From Microbispora sp. H13382 (lineage in GTDB: Bacteria > Actinomycetota > Actinomycetes > Streptosporangiales > Streptosporangiaceae), in assembly GCF_014161445.1 (NCBI RefSeq), contig NZ_JABBXA010000019.1, forward strand, positions 62,001 to 126,000: a stretch of 64,000 bases of DNA. The letters are read 5' to 3'. Both the position numbers and the translations under genes were made by a program. Shown here piece by piece: positions 26,354 through 35,625 of this stretch. Under the pieces are notes generated by a model. The model saw only the letters and a list, made by a program, of their open reading frames with translations. It was not told the DNA's origin and did not search any database. Every line of letters starts with the position of its first letter. Positions within the stretch are counted from its first letter, which is position 1.

Positions 26354-27877
26354 TCAATCGCCGTGCGAGCCGCCCGCGGCGATAGTCGCCAACTTCTGCG
26401 GGAAATCGGCCGGATAACGGCCTTTGTTGCGGATGGCGTACAAGATGCCCTCGCGGAACGCCTCGCTGAATTTGGTGTAGTGCGGTGTGATCGGGCGGGG
26501 ACGCGCTTCCATCACGGCGTTCTCGAGTTCCGTACGGAATGGACGTGTGGCGTACCTGTACGCGTAGTCGCGGGTCGGGGCGAAACCCCCGACCTCGAAC
26601 AGGATCAGTTCGCTGGACGGGCTCGTGAGAAACTCGATCAGCGCCTGGGCCGCCCTCGGCTTGTCGGTCCACTTCGACATCGCCAGATTCTGCCCGCCGA
26701 GCACGCTCGCGTGCGGAAGCCGCGTGACCTCGAGCGAGTTGAGGCTCGCAGGGGGCTTGGCCAGCTTGTCGTACGCCACGGGCCAGTTGCGCATGACGCC
26801 GGTTTTGCCGTTCGCGAACTCCCGGAGGGCGGCCGCCTCGGCGTCGACCGAATCCTCCGGATCCTTCCCTCGGTAGACGTCCGCCAGGTCCTTCAACGCG
26901 TCGCGGACATTCTCGTCGAAGTCGACGGCGCTGTTGTCGGGCGTCAGCACGAGCCGTCCGTCCTGGTTCACCACGTCGCCCTCGTGGGCCCAGATCGCCT
27001 CCAGCGCGGTGACCGTCAGGTTCTCCGAGCCGACCAGATGGGCGGCGTTGGCGGAGCCGGGAAAATAGTCGGCCCAGCTCGCCGGACCACGTGCGCCCGA
27101 ATGCCGGTAGAGCAGTCCCACGTCGGTGTTCCAGGGGAGGGCCCATAATCCCTCGTGGGTCCCGCTCATGTCCCTGCACGTGTTCAGGACGTTGTCGAGG
27201 AAGTCGTCGCCCGCTCCCTCCTGGGATCGCCCGGACTCGTCGATCGGCCGAAGGTAGCCGTTGCTGATGAACTCCGGCATATAGACGACGTCGAGGACGT
27301 ACACGTCCGCCTGATGGGCTTTTCTCGCGTCCTGAACCATGCGCGCGTGCTGCTTGTCGGGCTCCGTGTCCGGGCCGCCGATGAACTCCACCGGGTTGCC
27401 CGGGTGGGCCTGGTTCCACTGCTGCACGAGGATCCGCCGGGCGTTGGCCGGCCCGCTTTCGTCCTTGGCGCTCATGATGTACAGCGTGCCCGGCTCCAGC
27501 CCGTTGTTCGGGAGCAGCCACGCGATCGGAGCGATGAGCGCGAGCGCGGCCAGGGTGGCGATCACCCTGCTCGGCCTCCCGAGGGTCCTTCCCAGCCGGT
27601 TCAGCGATTCGAGGAAGCGGAGCTCGTCCTCGTTCTCTGGCCGCCTCAGCAGCACCCTGATCATCCACCCGAGGATGTTCAGAGCGAAGGCCGCGAACAC
27701 GAGCAGGGCCGCCCCGAGGCACAGTCTCCCCCATCCCCAGGCATCGTCGGGAAGACCCTGTGTCGCGTTCACCAGCCCGGATCCGACCGCCGTGGAGAGG
27801 ACAACCGGAACGACCGCGGCCGCGACCAGCAGGATGCGATAGGGCAATTTCAGCGGGGTGTTCCGGTCGCTCAACAC
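26354..27877 (-). CDS. Membrane-anchored family 1 solute-binding protein, orphan
   Basis: A 507-residue protein with an unusual layout. Three hydrophobic helices occupy residues 13-37, 48-76 and about 105-123, with a charged cytoplasmic-type loop (RRPENEDELRFLESLNRLGRTLGRPS) between the second and third. A solute-binding domain follows from about residue 130: LYIMSAKDESGPANARRILVQQWNQAHPGNPVEFI, ADVYVLDVVYMPEFISNGYLRPID, WALPWNTDVGLLYRHSG, and GGQNLAMSKWTDKPRAAQALIEFLTSPSSE. It lacks a lipobox, and no permease or ATPase lies nearby, so it is probably not an ordinary importer. It may sense an extracellular ligand. The divergent partner at 28103 is unassigned. Confidence 0.82.
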   Translation of the reverse strand: MLSDRNTPLKLPYRILLVAAAVVPVVLSTAVGSGLVNATQGLPDDAWGWGRLCLGAALLVFAAFALNILGWMIRVLLRRPENEDELRFLESLNRLGRTLGRPSRVIATLAALALIAPIAWLLPNNGLEPGTLYIMSAKDESGPANARRILVQQWNQAHPGNPVEFIGGPDTEPDKQHARMVQDARKAHQADVYVLDVVYMPEFISNGYLRPIDESGRSQEGAGDDFLDNVLNTCRDMSGTHEGLWALPWNTDVGLLYRHSGARGPASWADYFPGSANAAHLVGSENLTVTALEAIWAHEGDVVNQDGRLVLTPDNSAVDFDENVRDALKDLADVYRGKDPEDSVDAEAAALREFANGKTGVMRNWPVAYDKLAKPPASLNSLEVTRLPHASVLGGQNLAMSKWTDKPRAAQALIEFLTSPSSELILFEVGGFAPTRDYAYRYATRPFRTELENAVMEARPRPITPHYTKFSEAFREGILYAIRNKGRYPADFPQKLATIAAGGSHGD

Positions 27878-28102
27878 CGTCTCCTTCTCCGGTGGCCGTT
27901 CCGTGCTGCCGCACCGCCGGGATACCGGTGATGCGGCCCCCGGCTTCCGTTCTACCTAAACAGGGCAGACCAGTCTCACAGACCGCGCTTCTTGATCACG
28001 ATGATTTGTTATTTCGAGTAATGATACATCTGGGGCACTCAGGCCACACTTCGCGCGATAACGGACGCATTTGGGAGATGGAGGAACTCGACTTTCAGCC
28101 GG

Positions 28103-28408
28103 ATGCATACGCGCATCACGCCCCACGAGCCGGGCCGGCGCTCGGCGAGTTCACACCCGGCCCGATTTCAGGAATTCCGGTTGGCGGAATGGCGGCATGC
28201 GAGCAAAGCGTGGGACGCGCTCGAGTCGCACATCCGGCGCGAGCGCGAGATTCGCGGGTTCGGCGACAGATACGCCGCCATGTACGAGGACCTGGTGGTC
28301 CGAGCCCGCAGCCGTATACCCCGGAGCGCCAAGCATGGACTCCGCCGCAAATCCCTCCCGAGAACCCCATATCAGCATCAAAGCGAGAAAAGGCCCCAAA
28401 AGCCCTAA
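28103..28408 (+). CDS. Small basic hypothetical protein
   Basis: A 101-residue frame with no recognised domain. The middle (EWRHASKAWDALESHIRREREIRGFGDRYAAMYEDLVVRAR) looks like a real amphipathic helical region with actinomycete codon use, while both ends are basic and probably disordered. The ATG at 28103 has GGAGG only at a long distance (about 28081-28085), so the start is uncertain. It is divergent from the membrane-anchored solute-binding protein, 225 bases away. Two other overlapping frames here have poorer composition. Confidence 0.45.
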   Translation: MHTRITPHEPGRRSASSHPARFQEFRLAEWRHASKAWDALESHIRREREIRGFGDRYAAMYEDLVVRARSRIPRSAKHGLRRKSLPRTPYQHQSEKRPQKP

Positions 28409-28507
28409 ATCCCCCTTCCCTGACAGCTGCTCCGGAGGCGGATTAGCGACGGCGCGGGCGGGATAAGAGTGAGGCAGGTCACGCCACCGGTGCCGGGGGG
28501 AGAACAG

Positions 28508-29521
28508 ATGCGGTCCACGTCGTCAGCGGTGAGCCGGGCGGCGGCCGGCGTGTACGCGGCCCTCGCCGCCCAGGTCGTCTCGGTGGCCGCGCTGGCCGTG
28601 TTCGAGGAGTCCCGGGGCAGCCGGCTGGCCTCGCAGATCGCGGCCTTCGGCGGGGATCCCGCCTCTCCGGCCGCGCGGGCCGTCAGCGGCGCGGCGACGA
28701 CGTTCGCCGTGCTGCTCCTCGCCCTCCTCACCGCCACCGTGACCGCCGCGCTCGCCTACCTGTCCTGGCTTCGGCAGGTGCGCCCGGCCACGCCGCCCGT
28801 CGCGCTCGCGGCGGCGTGCCTCGTGCCCGGGGTGAACCTGGTGGTCCCCCTGTTCCTGACGGACCTCGCCTGGCGTGAGGCCCCCGCGCCACGGCACGGC
28901 CGCCCGGCGGATCGTGCGCGACAGGCGGACGGCTCCGGAAGCACGGGCGGCACCCGGACCACGGATGGCACCGGGACAACGGGTGGCGCCCGGACCGGGA
29001 GTGGCCTCGGCGGAGGCACCGGCGGGCCCGCGGAGCGCACCCGGTGGCTGGTCGTCCTCGCCTGCTGGTGGGTGAGCTGGCTGGCCGCGCTCGGCCTGGT
29101 GTTCGCCGGCCCGGCGCGGGAGGGACTGACCGGCCTCGGCACGCCGCAGGCCGCCGCGGTCGCCGTCGCGGCGCTCCTGTGCGCCTCGGCCGTCCGCGAG
29201 GTCACCGCCCGGCACACGGGTGCGGGGCACGGTCGCGCGGCGCGGCCCGCGACCCGGCCGCAGGTCCGCCTCAATCCTGCCCATAACCCTGTCCTCAACC
29301 CTGCCCATAACCCTGCCGAACGGCCGTCCGGCAGGCCCGTCGCCGCGGCACCGGCCGTCCGTGCGGCACACGCGGGAGGCACGGACGGCGGGGAGGATCA
29401 TCAGCCGGGCGACGGCCCCGAGCTGCCGGAGCTGGCGTGCCAGAGCCGCCGCTGGGGCTCCCCCGGGTGGCCGAGGAACCGCCCCTCCCGCGCGGCCGGC
29501 GGAGCGCCGTTGTCGGAGTAG
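28508..29521 (+). CDS. DUF4328-like membrane protein
   Basis: A 337-residue protein with about five membrane helices. The pattern YLSWLRQVRP ... CLVPGVNLVVPLFLTDLAWREA, then LVVLACWWVSWLAALGLVFA, resembles the DUF4328 family of actinobacterial membrane proteins of unknown function. A Gly/Thr-rich loop (about 145-185) and an Asn-Pro-Ala-His repeat near residue 260 are low-complexity. The ATG at 28508 has GGGGGGAG at good spacing and is preferred over the GTG at 28469. The last 121 bases overlap the convergent dnaE2 gene on the other strand, and the final ~40 residues are therefore doubtful. Confidence 0.65.
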   Translation: MRSTSSAVSRAAAGVYAALAAQVVSVAALAVFEESRGSRLASQIAAFGGDPASPAARAVSGAATTFAVLLLALLTATVTAALAYLSWLRQVRPATPPVALAAACLVPGVNLVVPLFLTDLAWREAPAPRHGRPADRARQADGSGSTGGTRTTDGTGTTGGARTGSGLGGGTGGPAERTRWLVVLACWWVSWLAALGLVFAGPAREGLTGLGTPQAAAVAVAALLCASAVREVTARHTGAGHGRAARPATRPQVRLNPAHNPVLNPAHNPAERPSGRPVAAAPAVRAAHAGGTDGGEDHQPGDGPELPELACQSRRWGSPGWPRNRPSRAAGGAPLSE

Positions 29522-32500
29522 GGCGACACCCGGAAGCCGTTGCCGTACTCGATGGGCCGTCCGCCCACCCCGGCGCCGGGTGCGGGCACCTCGCTGATCA
29601 CGGCGCGTACGGCGTCGAGCCCCTCGGTGCGCCACACGCGGTCGAGGTCGGCGAGGTTCCAGCAGTGCACGGCGCGCAGCGAGACCGCCCGGCCCCCGGT
29701 GCGCCGCACCACCCCCCTGGCGGCCAGCAGCCACGACCCGAACACGGTCGCGGCCGTGTGCGCCTGCACCGACTCGAAGAACGTCAGGTCGATCGGGCCG
29801 GTGGAGTCGTCGACGGTGGTGAAGATCACCCGTTGTCCCGACCGCACGGCGGGCGTCTGGGTGGCGACCTTGACCCCCGCGACCAGGATCTCCGCGCCGT
29901 TGCGCTGCCGGAGCAGATCCCTGGCCCGCGTCACGCCGAGCGCGTCGAGCAGGTCGCGGTAGAAGTCCATGACGTGGCGGCTCACGTCCATGCCGAGGAT
30001 CTCCAGCTCGGCCTCGACGGCCTCGGCCTCGGTCATCTCCGGCAGCTCTCCGGGCGCGACATGTTCGGTGAACCCCATCGGGAGCTGTCCCTCCGCACCC
30101 GCCGGAGAGCCGCGGTCGAGCGCGCCGACCTGGGCGATCAGGTCACGCCTGGTCAGCCGTCCGGGCCGCCAGCGCGGCTCCCCCGGTCGCAGGCCGTGCA
30201 GCGCGTCGAACCCGCCGACCTCCACGATCCGCTCGGCGACCGGGCGCGAGGGCCTGGCCCGCTCCCAGAAGTCGGCCAGCGAGGTGTACGGCCGGCCGGC
30301 GACCATGCGGTCCACCTCGGCCTCGCTCACCCCCCGGACGGCCGAGAACGGCACCCGCAGGCCGTACCCGCGGCCGTACCCGCCGGGGTTCTCCTCCGCC
30401 GGTTCCGTACGCTCCACCAGCCAGGTCTTCCCCGAGCGGTTGACGTCGAGGGGCAGGACGTCCACCCCGCACCGGCGGGCCTCGTCGAGGATGACCCGGC
30501 TCGGGTACATGCCGGGATCGTGGGTGAGCACGCCCGCGAGGAACGCGGCGGTGTGGTGCCGCTTCAGCCAGGCCGACTGGTAGGTGGGCAGCGCGAACGC
30601 CGCCGCGTGGGCCTTGCAGAACCCGAACCCGCCGAACGCGTCGAGCACCTTCCACGCCTGGTCCACGACGTCGGGCGCGTAGCCGTTCTCCCTGGCGAGC
30701 GGCACGAACCAGGCGCGTACGGCGGCACGGCCCTCCGGCGTCCCGAGCGCGCGGCGGGCCCGGTCGGCCTCCGACAGTCCCGACCCGGTCATGACGTCGA
30801 TGACCTTCATGACCTGCTCGTGGAAGACGACCACCCCGTTGGTCTCCGTGAGCGCCTCGCGCAGCGACTCGTGCGGGTAGCGCGGCTCGCGGAAGCCGTG
30901 CCTGGTCTCCAGGTAGGGCGTGACCATGTCGGAGTTGACCGGTCCCGGGCGGAACAGCGAGATGTCCACGATCAGGTCGTGCATCGTGCGCGGCTCCAGC
31001 TTGGCGACCAGCTCGCGCTGTCCCGGCGACTCGATCTGGAAGCAGCCGATCGTGCGGCTGAGCCGGATCATGTCGTAGGTGTCGGTGTCATCGCGTGGCA
31101 CGGCGTCCAGGTCGATCTTCCGGTTTTCGACCCGTTCGACCTCCTGGATGGCGTAGGCGAGCGCCGACTGCATGCGCACCCCGAGCACGTCGAGCTTGAG
31201 CAGGCCCGCCTCCTCGACGTCGTCCTTGTCGAACTGCGACATCGGGAACTCCAGCAGGCTGCGCTCGACCGGCGTGCGGTCGCGCAGCGTGGAGTTGCCG
31301 ATCAGCACGCCGCAGGGGTGCAGCGCGATGTGCCGGGGCAGCCCGTCGAGCCGCTCGGCCAGGCGGAACACGGTCTCCAGCGACCGGTCGTTCAGCCCGC
31401 TGTCGCGCAGCTCCGGCAGGTCGGACAGCGCGGCCCTGATCTGCCTGGCCCGCACCTGCGGGAACGCCTTGGCGATGACGTCGATCTCGTGCGGCGGCAG
31501 GCCCATGGCGGCGCCGACGTCCCTGATCGCGCTGCGGGCGCGGTAGGTCTCCATCATCGACACACAGGCCACCCGGTCCTCGCCGTACCGGTCGAGGATG
31601 GCGCGGTAGCAGTCGAGGCGGCGGGCCGACTCCACGTCGATGTCGATGTCGGGCAGGCCCTTGCGGCCCTCCGACAGGAAGCGCTCCATCAGCAGGCCGT
31701 GTTCGAGCGGGTTCACCTCGCCGATGCCGATCAGGTAGTTGACCAGGCTGCCCGCCCCCGAGCCGCGGATCGCGCACCGCACGCCCATCGCCCGGATCAT
31801 GTCGGTGATGCCGACGACCGCGGTGAAGTATCCCGACAGCCGCTTCCGCTCGATGATCCCGAGCTCGGCCGCCAGGCGGTCGCGGGCCTCCGCCGAGCGG
31901 TCCAGGCCCCGCCGGGCCAGCCCCTCCTCGCACCGGCGGCGCAGCAGGGGGACCGGGTCCTCGCCGACCTCCGGCAGGTGCAGCCGGGGCCGTTCGGGTT
32001 CGAGCAGGGGCACGATCTCGACGGGGTCGAGCACGCACCGGTCGGCCACGCGGCGCGTCTCGGCCAGCAGCCGCCCGGCCCTGCCGGGATCGCCGCCGCA
32101 GATCCGCGCGGCCACCCGCGCCATCTCGGCGCCGTCCTTCAGGTACGCGTGGGCCGTGGGGTCGTCCAGATGCCGCCCGTCGAGGGGCACCAGCTTGCGC
32201 GCCGCGTCGAGCACGTTGCCGACCTGGTGGTCGGCGGCGTCCAGGTAGCGGACCGCGTTGGTCAGCACGACCGGCACGCCCATCGAGTCGGCCAGCCCGA
32301 TCATGCGGGCGGCGGTGTTCGCGTCGCGGTAGCCGTACAGGTCGGACACCTCGACGACCAGGTCGGGGACCACCGCGCGCCAGGCGGCCAGCAGGGCGCG
32401 GGCCTGGTCGTCGCGCCGCTCGGCCACCGCGCGGCCGACCCCGGAGCGGGGTCCGAGCAGCACGGTCAGCCGCGGCTCCCCGTCCGGGCCGGTCGCGTGC

Positions 32501-32940
32501 TCGGCCACCATCCCCGGCGTGACGCGCGGCTCGCCGCGCTCCCCCGCGTGGTGGGCGGCGGTGACCAGGCGGCACAGCGCGGCCCAGCCGTGCGAGCGCG
32601 CGAGCACGACGACCCGCGCCGGCTCGGCCGCCGTCCCCCGGCCGTGTCCCGCGCGGTGGCCGTGTCCGGTGCGGTGGCCGGACGGCAGGCCGCCGCCGAA
32701 CAGGTCGTCCGGCACGGAGCTCTCGCCGAGGGCCAGGTCGACGCCGGCGACCGGGCGGACACCCCGCTCGTGGCACGCGATGACGTGCTTGATCGCGCCG
32801 TAGAGGCCGTCGCGGTCGGTCAGCGCCAGCGTGTCCATGCCGTGCTCGGCGGCCCGCCGGACGAGGGCGGCGGGGAACGCGGTGCCGTACCGCAGCGAGA
32901 AGGCGGACGCCACGTGCAGGTGGGCGAAGGCTCGCGTCAC
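29401..32940 (-). CDS. dnaE2: Error-prone DNA polymerase III alpha subunit, DnaE2 type
   Basis: A 1179-residue C-family polymerase for damage-induced mutagenesis. The PHP domain opens with HLHVASAFSLRYGTAFP and ALTDRDGLYG. A His/Gly-rich insert lies at about 86-105. The catalytic palm has IRGSGAGSLVNYLIGI and PDIDIDVES (430-438), with the paired aspartates. The finger/tau-like region follows, then an OB-fold (VIFTTVDDSTGPIDLTFFESVQ). The beta-clamp motif and tail are short, as in DnaE2. The start is GTG at 32940. DUF6504 lies 79 bases upstream and a LexA box precedes that, so it is SOS-controlled; the usual imuA/imuB partners are not in this window. Confidence 0.9.
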   Translation of the reverse strand: MTRAFAHLHVASAFSLRYGTAFPAALVRRAAEHGMDTLALTDRDGLYGAIKHVIACHERGVRPVAGVDLALGESSVPDDLFGGGLPSGHRTGHGHRAGHGRGTAAEPARVVVLARSHGWAALCRLVTAAHHAGERGEPRVTPGMVAEHATGPDGEPRLTVLLGPRSGVGRAVAERRDDQARALLAAWRAVVPDLVVEVSDLYGYRDANTAARMIGLADSMGVPVVLTNAVRYLDAADHQVGNVLDAARKLVPLDGRHLDDPTAHAYLKDGAEMARVAARICGGDPGRAGRLLAETRRVADRCVLDPVEIVPLLEPERPRLHLPEVGEDPVPLLRRRCEEGLARRGLDRSAEARDRLAAELGIIERKRLSGYFTAVVGITDMIRAMGVRCAIRGSGAGSLVNYLIGIGEVNPLEHGLLMERFLSEGRKGLPDIDIDVESARRLDCYRAILDRYGEDRVACVSMMETYRARSAIRDVGAAMGLPPHEIDVIAKAFPQVRARQIRAALSDLPELRDSGLNDRSLETVFRLAERLDGLPRHIALHPCGVLIGNSTLRDRTPVERSLLEFPMSQFDKDDVEEAGLLKLDVLGVRMQSALAYAIQEVERVENRKIDLDAVPRDDTDTYDMIRLSRTIGCFQIESPGQRELVAKLEPRTMHDLIVDISLFRPGPVNSDMVTPYLETRHGFREPRYPHESLREALTETNGVVVFHEQVMKVIDVMTGSGLSEADRARRALGTPEGRAAVRAWFVPLARENGYAPDVVDQAWKVLDAFGGFGFCKAHAAAFALPTYQSAWLKRHHTAAFLAGVLTHDPGMYPSRVILDEARRCGVDVLPLDVNRSGKTWLVERTEPAEENPGGYGRGYGLRVPFSAVRGVSEAEVDRMVAGRPYTSLADFWERARPSRPVAERIVEVGGFDALHGLRPGEPRWRPGRLTRRDLIAQVGALDRGSPAGAEGQLPMGFTEHVAPGELPEMTEAEAVEAELEILGMDVSRHVMDFYRDLLDALGVTRARDLLRQRNGAEILVAGVKVATQTPAVRSGQRVIFTTVDDSTGPIDLTFFESVQAHTAATVFGSWLLAARGVVRRTGGRAVSLRAVHCWNLADLDRVWRTEGLDAVRAVISEVPAPGAGVGGRPIEYGNGFRVSPYSDNGAPPAAREGRFLGHPGEPQRRLWHASSGSSGPSPG

Positions 32941-33019
32941 GGGCGCGCCCCCGTCCGTCCCCCGGTCCGTCCTCCAGCGGCCCGTCCCCCGGTCGTCGTG
33001 GGTGGCTGGAGCGTTCCCA

Positions 33020-33316
33020 TCAGTCCCAGGCCCTCAGCAGGAGCCATCCGCCGCTGGCGGTGTCGAAGCGCAGTTCATAGGTCCCGACCTCCTTGCCGGC
33101 CGCGGCCCCCACTCGCCAGAAGCGCCGCTCGCCGGGATCGGCGTCCGAGGTCTTCCACCACTCCCTGGCGACCACCCAGTGGTCCTGGATCTCGCGGACG
33201 GTGTAGAGCCGGTCACGCCAGACGAACTGAGCAGGGTGCCCGTCCCGGACCCACACCTCGATCGGATCGCCGTAAAGTCTGCTCAAGACTCCTTCTCCCT
33301 GTGGCTTTCTGGCCAC
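33020..33316 (-). CDS. DUF6504 protein of the mutagenesis cassette
   Basis: A 98-residue protein (LYGDPIEVWVRDGHPAQFVWRDRLYTVREIQDHWVVAREWW) of a family usually found between imuB and dnaE2 in actinobacteria. It reads as an all-beta domain with several conserved tryptophans, function unknown. Here it heads a two-gene leftward unit with dnaE2. The LexA box lies 45 bases upstream of its start. Confidence 0.82.
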   Translation of the reverse strand: MARKPQGEGVLSRLYGDPIEVWVRDGHPAQFVWRDRLYTVREIQDHWVVAREWWKTSDADPGERRFWRVGAAAGKEVGTYELRFDTASGGWLLLRAWD

Positions 33317-33360
33317 CCGGGGGAAGACGGGCGGATGATTCGGACGGAATCGCCGCTACT

Positions 33361-33376
33361 TCGAACATACGTTCCC
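33361..33376. promoter_or_regulatory. LexA (SOS) box
   Basis: The sequence TCGAACATACGTTCCC contains the core GAAC-N4-GTTC of the actinobacterial/Gram-positive LexA site and matches the TCGAAC arm fully and the GTTCGA arm at four of six positions. Its position 45 bases upstream of DUF6504-dnaE2 fits SOS repression of error-prone synthesis. Confidence 0.85.
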
Positions 33377-33444
33377 AGGAGGGGGAACGCAAGTCGGCCC
33401 GACCCGTTCGCGGGAGCGAAAGCCCAGGAAGCGCGTCCGGCGGA

Positions 33445-34689
33445 TCACTCGCCGAGCCAGATCCCACCGCCTCGGTAGGGCGGTTCCTCTCGTTCGGTCG
33501 AGTCCGTCACCGTCGCCCAGAGGCGCGCCGTCCCCGGCTCCCTGACGACGGCCGTCAGCTGGGTGTGCCCGAGCGGGCCCGCGGGAAACGTCCCGTGCGT
33601 CCACTGGCCGCCCGACAGGTGACCGACCGTCATGTTCCACTCGTTCTTCGAGTAGAACAGCCAGAACCCGCCCCGGCCGTCGGCCTCCAGCCGCAGGTGA
33701 GGATCGAGCGCGGGCTCGCCCGGCAGGCTGTAGCTCCACCGTCCGTTCTCCCGCCGCAGCAACAGCGTGCTGCCGCAGTAGGTCACGTCCTCCTCCTCGG
33801 TGCCGCAGACCCAGGCGACCCAGCCGACGGCCGCCACCCGGCCCGACTCGTCCATCGCGAGGTCGACGAGCTCGGAGAGCTGGTTCCGGTGCAGGGCGGG
33901 GACCGCGGGAAGCGGGACCGTGCTCCAGGACCAGCCGTTCCACCGGGCCACGGCGGCCCGGCCGCGGCTGGAACCGGCCGCCCAGACCTCGCCGCCGGGC
34001 AGGCCGTCCACGTCCTTGGCGACCAGCGGCGGCCGCGCCTCGCGCCAGGCCCTGCCGTCCCAGCGCCGCAGGTCCGCCCGGGAGCCCCAGGCGCCCTCGG
34101 CTCCCCCGGCCCCGTCCAGGAAGTTCGCGTTCACGATCGCCCAGACGTCGCCGGGAGCCGCCGCGTGCACCCGCTTCAGGTCAGCGCCCGGGCCGGGCGC
34201 CGCGGTCCATTCCCGCCCGTTCCAGTGCGCGGCGTTCTCCCCGCCGAACAGCCACACGTCGCGGTCGGAGTACGCGGCCACGGCTCTCGGCTCGGGCACC
34301 GTCGGCGGGGCCGCGACCTCGTGCCACCGCCCGCCGTCCCCGCGCAGCAGCAGCGGCGCCTTCGTCTCGGACCCGCAGGGGTGGGACACCCGCGTGCCGG
34401 CCGCCCACACGGTCCCCTCGCGGGTCACGGCCAGGCCCCCAAGGCGGTCGCGGTAGTCGTAGTACGCGGTCCGCCACCCGCCGCTCCGCCCGCCTTCCCC
34501 TCCCGGCTCCGGCGTCGGCGACCCCGTCAGGCAGGAGGGCGACGGGCGCTCCGGCGCGGCGAGCGCGCTCACGGCGTCGGACTCGTTCCAGGTCTCGAGA
34601 TCGCGGGGCGTGGTCGACGCGCACGCCGCCGGCAGAACCATCGCGGCCAGCGCCGCCGTCACCCGCAGAATCCGCGTCCGCATATCCAT
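33445..34689 (-). CDS. Lipoprotein with beta-propeller-like repeats
   Basis: A 414-residue secreted lipoprotein. The signal peptide ends in a lipobox (VLPAAC, Cys about 23), so it is anchored to the outer face of the membrane. The rest carries repeated WNG/W-DG/AAGS units (DVWLFGGENAAHWNGREWTAAPGPG, DLRRWDGRAWREARPP, AVARWNGWSWSTVPLP, GGFWLFYSKNEWN) typical of beta-propeller proteins. No enzyme motif is seen. A start at an internal ATG two codons downstream is equally possible. It sits where the imuA/imuB genes would be expected upstream of dnaE2, but the LexA box separates them into different transcripts. Confidence 0.75.
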   Translation of the reverse strand: MDMRTRILRVTAALAAMVLPAACASTTPRDLETWNESDAVSALAAPERPSPSCLTGSPTPEPGGEGGRSGGWRTAYYDYRDRLGGLAVTREGTVWAAGTRVSHPCGSETKAPLLLRGDGGRWHEVAAPPTVPEPRAVAAYSDRDVWLFGGENAAHWNGREWTAAPGPGADLKRVHAAAPGDVWAIVNANFLDGAGGAEGAWGSRADLRRWDGRAWREARPPLVAKDVDGLPGGEVWAAGSSRGRAAVARWNGWSWSTVPLPAVPALHRNQLSELVDLAMDESGRVAAVGWVAWVCGTEEEDVTYCGSTLLLRRENGRWSYSLPGEPALDPHLRLEADGRGGFWLFYSKNEWNMTVGHLSGGQWTHGTFPAGPLGHTQLTAVVREPGTARLWATVTDSTEREEPPYRGGGIWLGE

Positions 34690-34857
34690 AGGACGTGGCG
34701 GCCGGTCATCCGGTTCTGCCGGAACTCCAGGCCCAGGCCGGCGGGCTCAACCGGCGTGTTCCGCGTAGGCGGCCGGGCGGCGGCCCGTATCCAGGCGCTT
34801 ACCATCTATCTCGGCCGGAACTCCCTGAGCGGGATCAGCGCACTCTGGAGCTGACAC

Positions 34858-35625
34858 ATGTACATCGACCTCAACTCCGACCTGGGCGAGGGGTTCGGCC
34901 AGTGGAGGCTCGGCGACGACGAGGCGCTGCTGTCGATCGTCACGAGCGCCAACATCGCCTGCGGATTCCACGCGGGCGACCCCGTGATCATGCGGCGTAC
35001 GTGCGAGACCGCGGCCGCGCGCGGCGTGGTGATCGGCGCGCAGGTCGGCTACCGCGACCTGGCGGGCTTCGGGCGGCGGTTCGTCGACGTGCCGCCCGCC
35101 GAACTCGCCGACGACGTCATCTACCAGATCGGGGCGCTGGACGCCTTCGCGCGGGTGGCCGGCACCAGGGTCAGGTACGTCAAGCCGCACGGCGCGCTCT
35201 ACAACGCGATCGTGCACCACGAGGCGCAGGCCGCCGCGGTGGTCGCGGCCGTGCGCGCCTACGATCCCGGCCTGCCCGTGCTCGGCCTGCCCGGCTCGGT
35301 GTGGCTGCGGCAGGCCGGCCGGGCCGGGCTCACCACGGTCTCCGAGTGCTTCGCGGACCGCGCCTACACCCCCGAGGGCACGCTGGTGCCGCGCGACGTG
35401 CCCGGCGCCGTCCTGCACGACCCCGCCCTGGTCGCCGAGCGCTGCGTGCGTATGGCCATGGGCGAGCCGGTCGAGGCCGTCGACGGGACACCGCTCACCG
35501 TCACGGCCGACTCGATCTGCGTTCACGGCGACAGCCCCGGCGCCGTCGCCATGGCCCTGGAGGTTCGTGACGCGCTCAAGGCGAGCGGCATCGGCCTGGC
35601 GCCGTTCGTCGAGGAGGACCTGTGA
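34858..35625 (+). CDS. pxpA: 5-oxoprolinase subunit A (LamB/YcsF)
   Basis: A 255-residue subunit of the ATP-dependent prokaryotic 5-oxoprolinase, which opens 5-oxo-L-proline to glutamate. Family marks are [23 protein letters not shown] at the N terminus, [24 protein letters not shown], and [22 protein letters not shown] at the C terminus. It is first of a coupled four-gene unit. The stop overlaps the pxpB start. Confidence 0.94.
   Translation: MYIDLNSDLGEGFGQWRLGDDEALLSIVTSANIACGFHAGDPVIMRRTCETAAARGVVIGAQVGYRDLAGFGRRFVDVPPAELADDVIYQIGALDAFARVAGTRVRYVKPHGALYNAIVHHEAQAAAVVAAVRAYDPGLPVLGLPGSVWLRQAGRAGLTTVSECFADRAYTPEGTLVPRDVPGAVLHDPALVAERCVRMAMGEPVEAVDGTPLTVTADSICVHGDSPGAVAMALEVRDALKASGIGLAPFVEEDL

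Noticed and set aside
28071-28466. Alternative plus-strand frame overlapping the small gene at 28103
   Set aside because: Its product is rich in Arg, Ser and Pro with no helical pattern, unlike the frame at 28103.
29437-34854. Very long plus-strand open frame (about 1,800 codons)
   Set aside because: It is the antisense of dnaE2, DUF6504 and the lipoprotein; high GC leaves such frames open. Its product is Arg/Gly/Pro-rich without domains.
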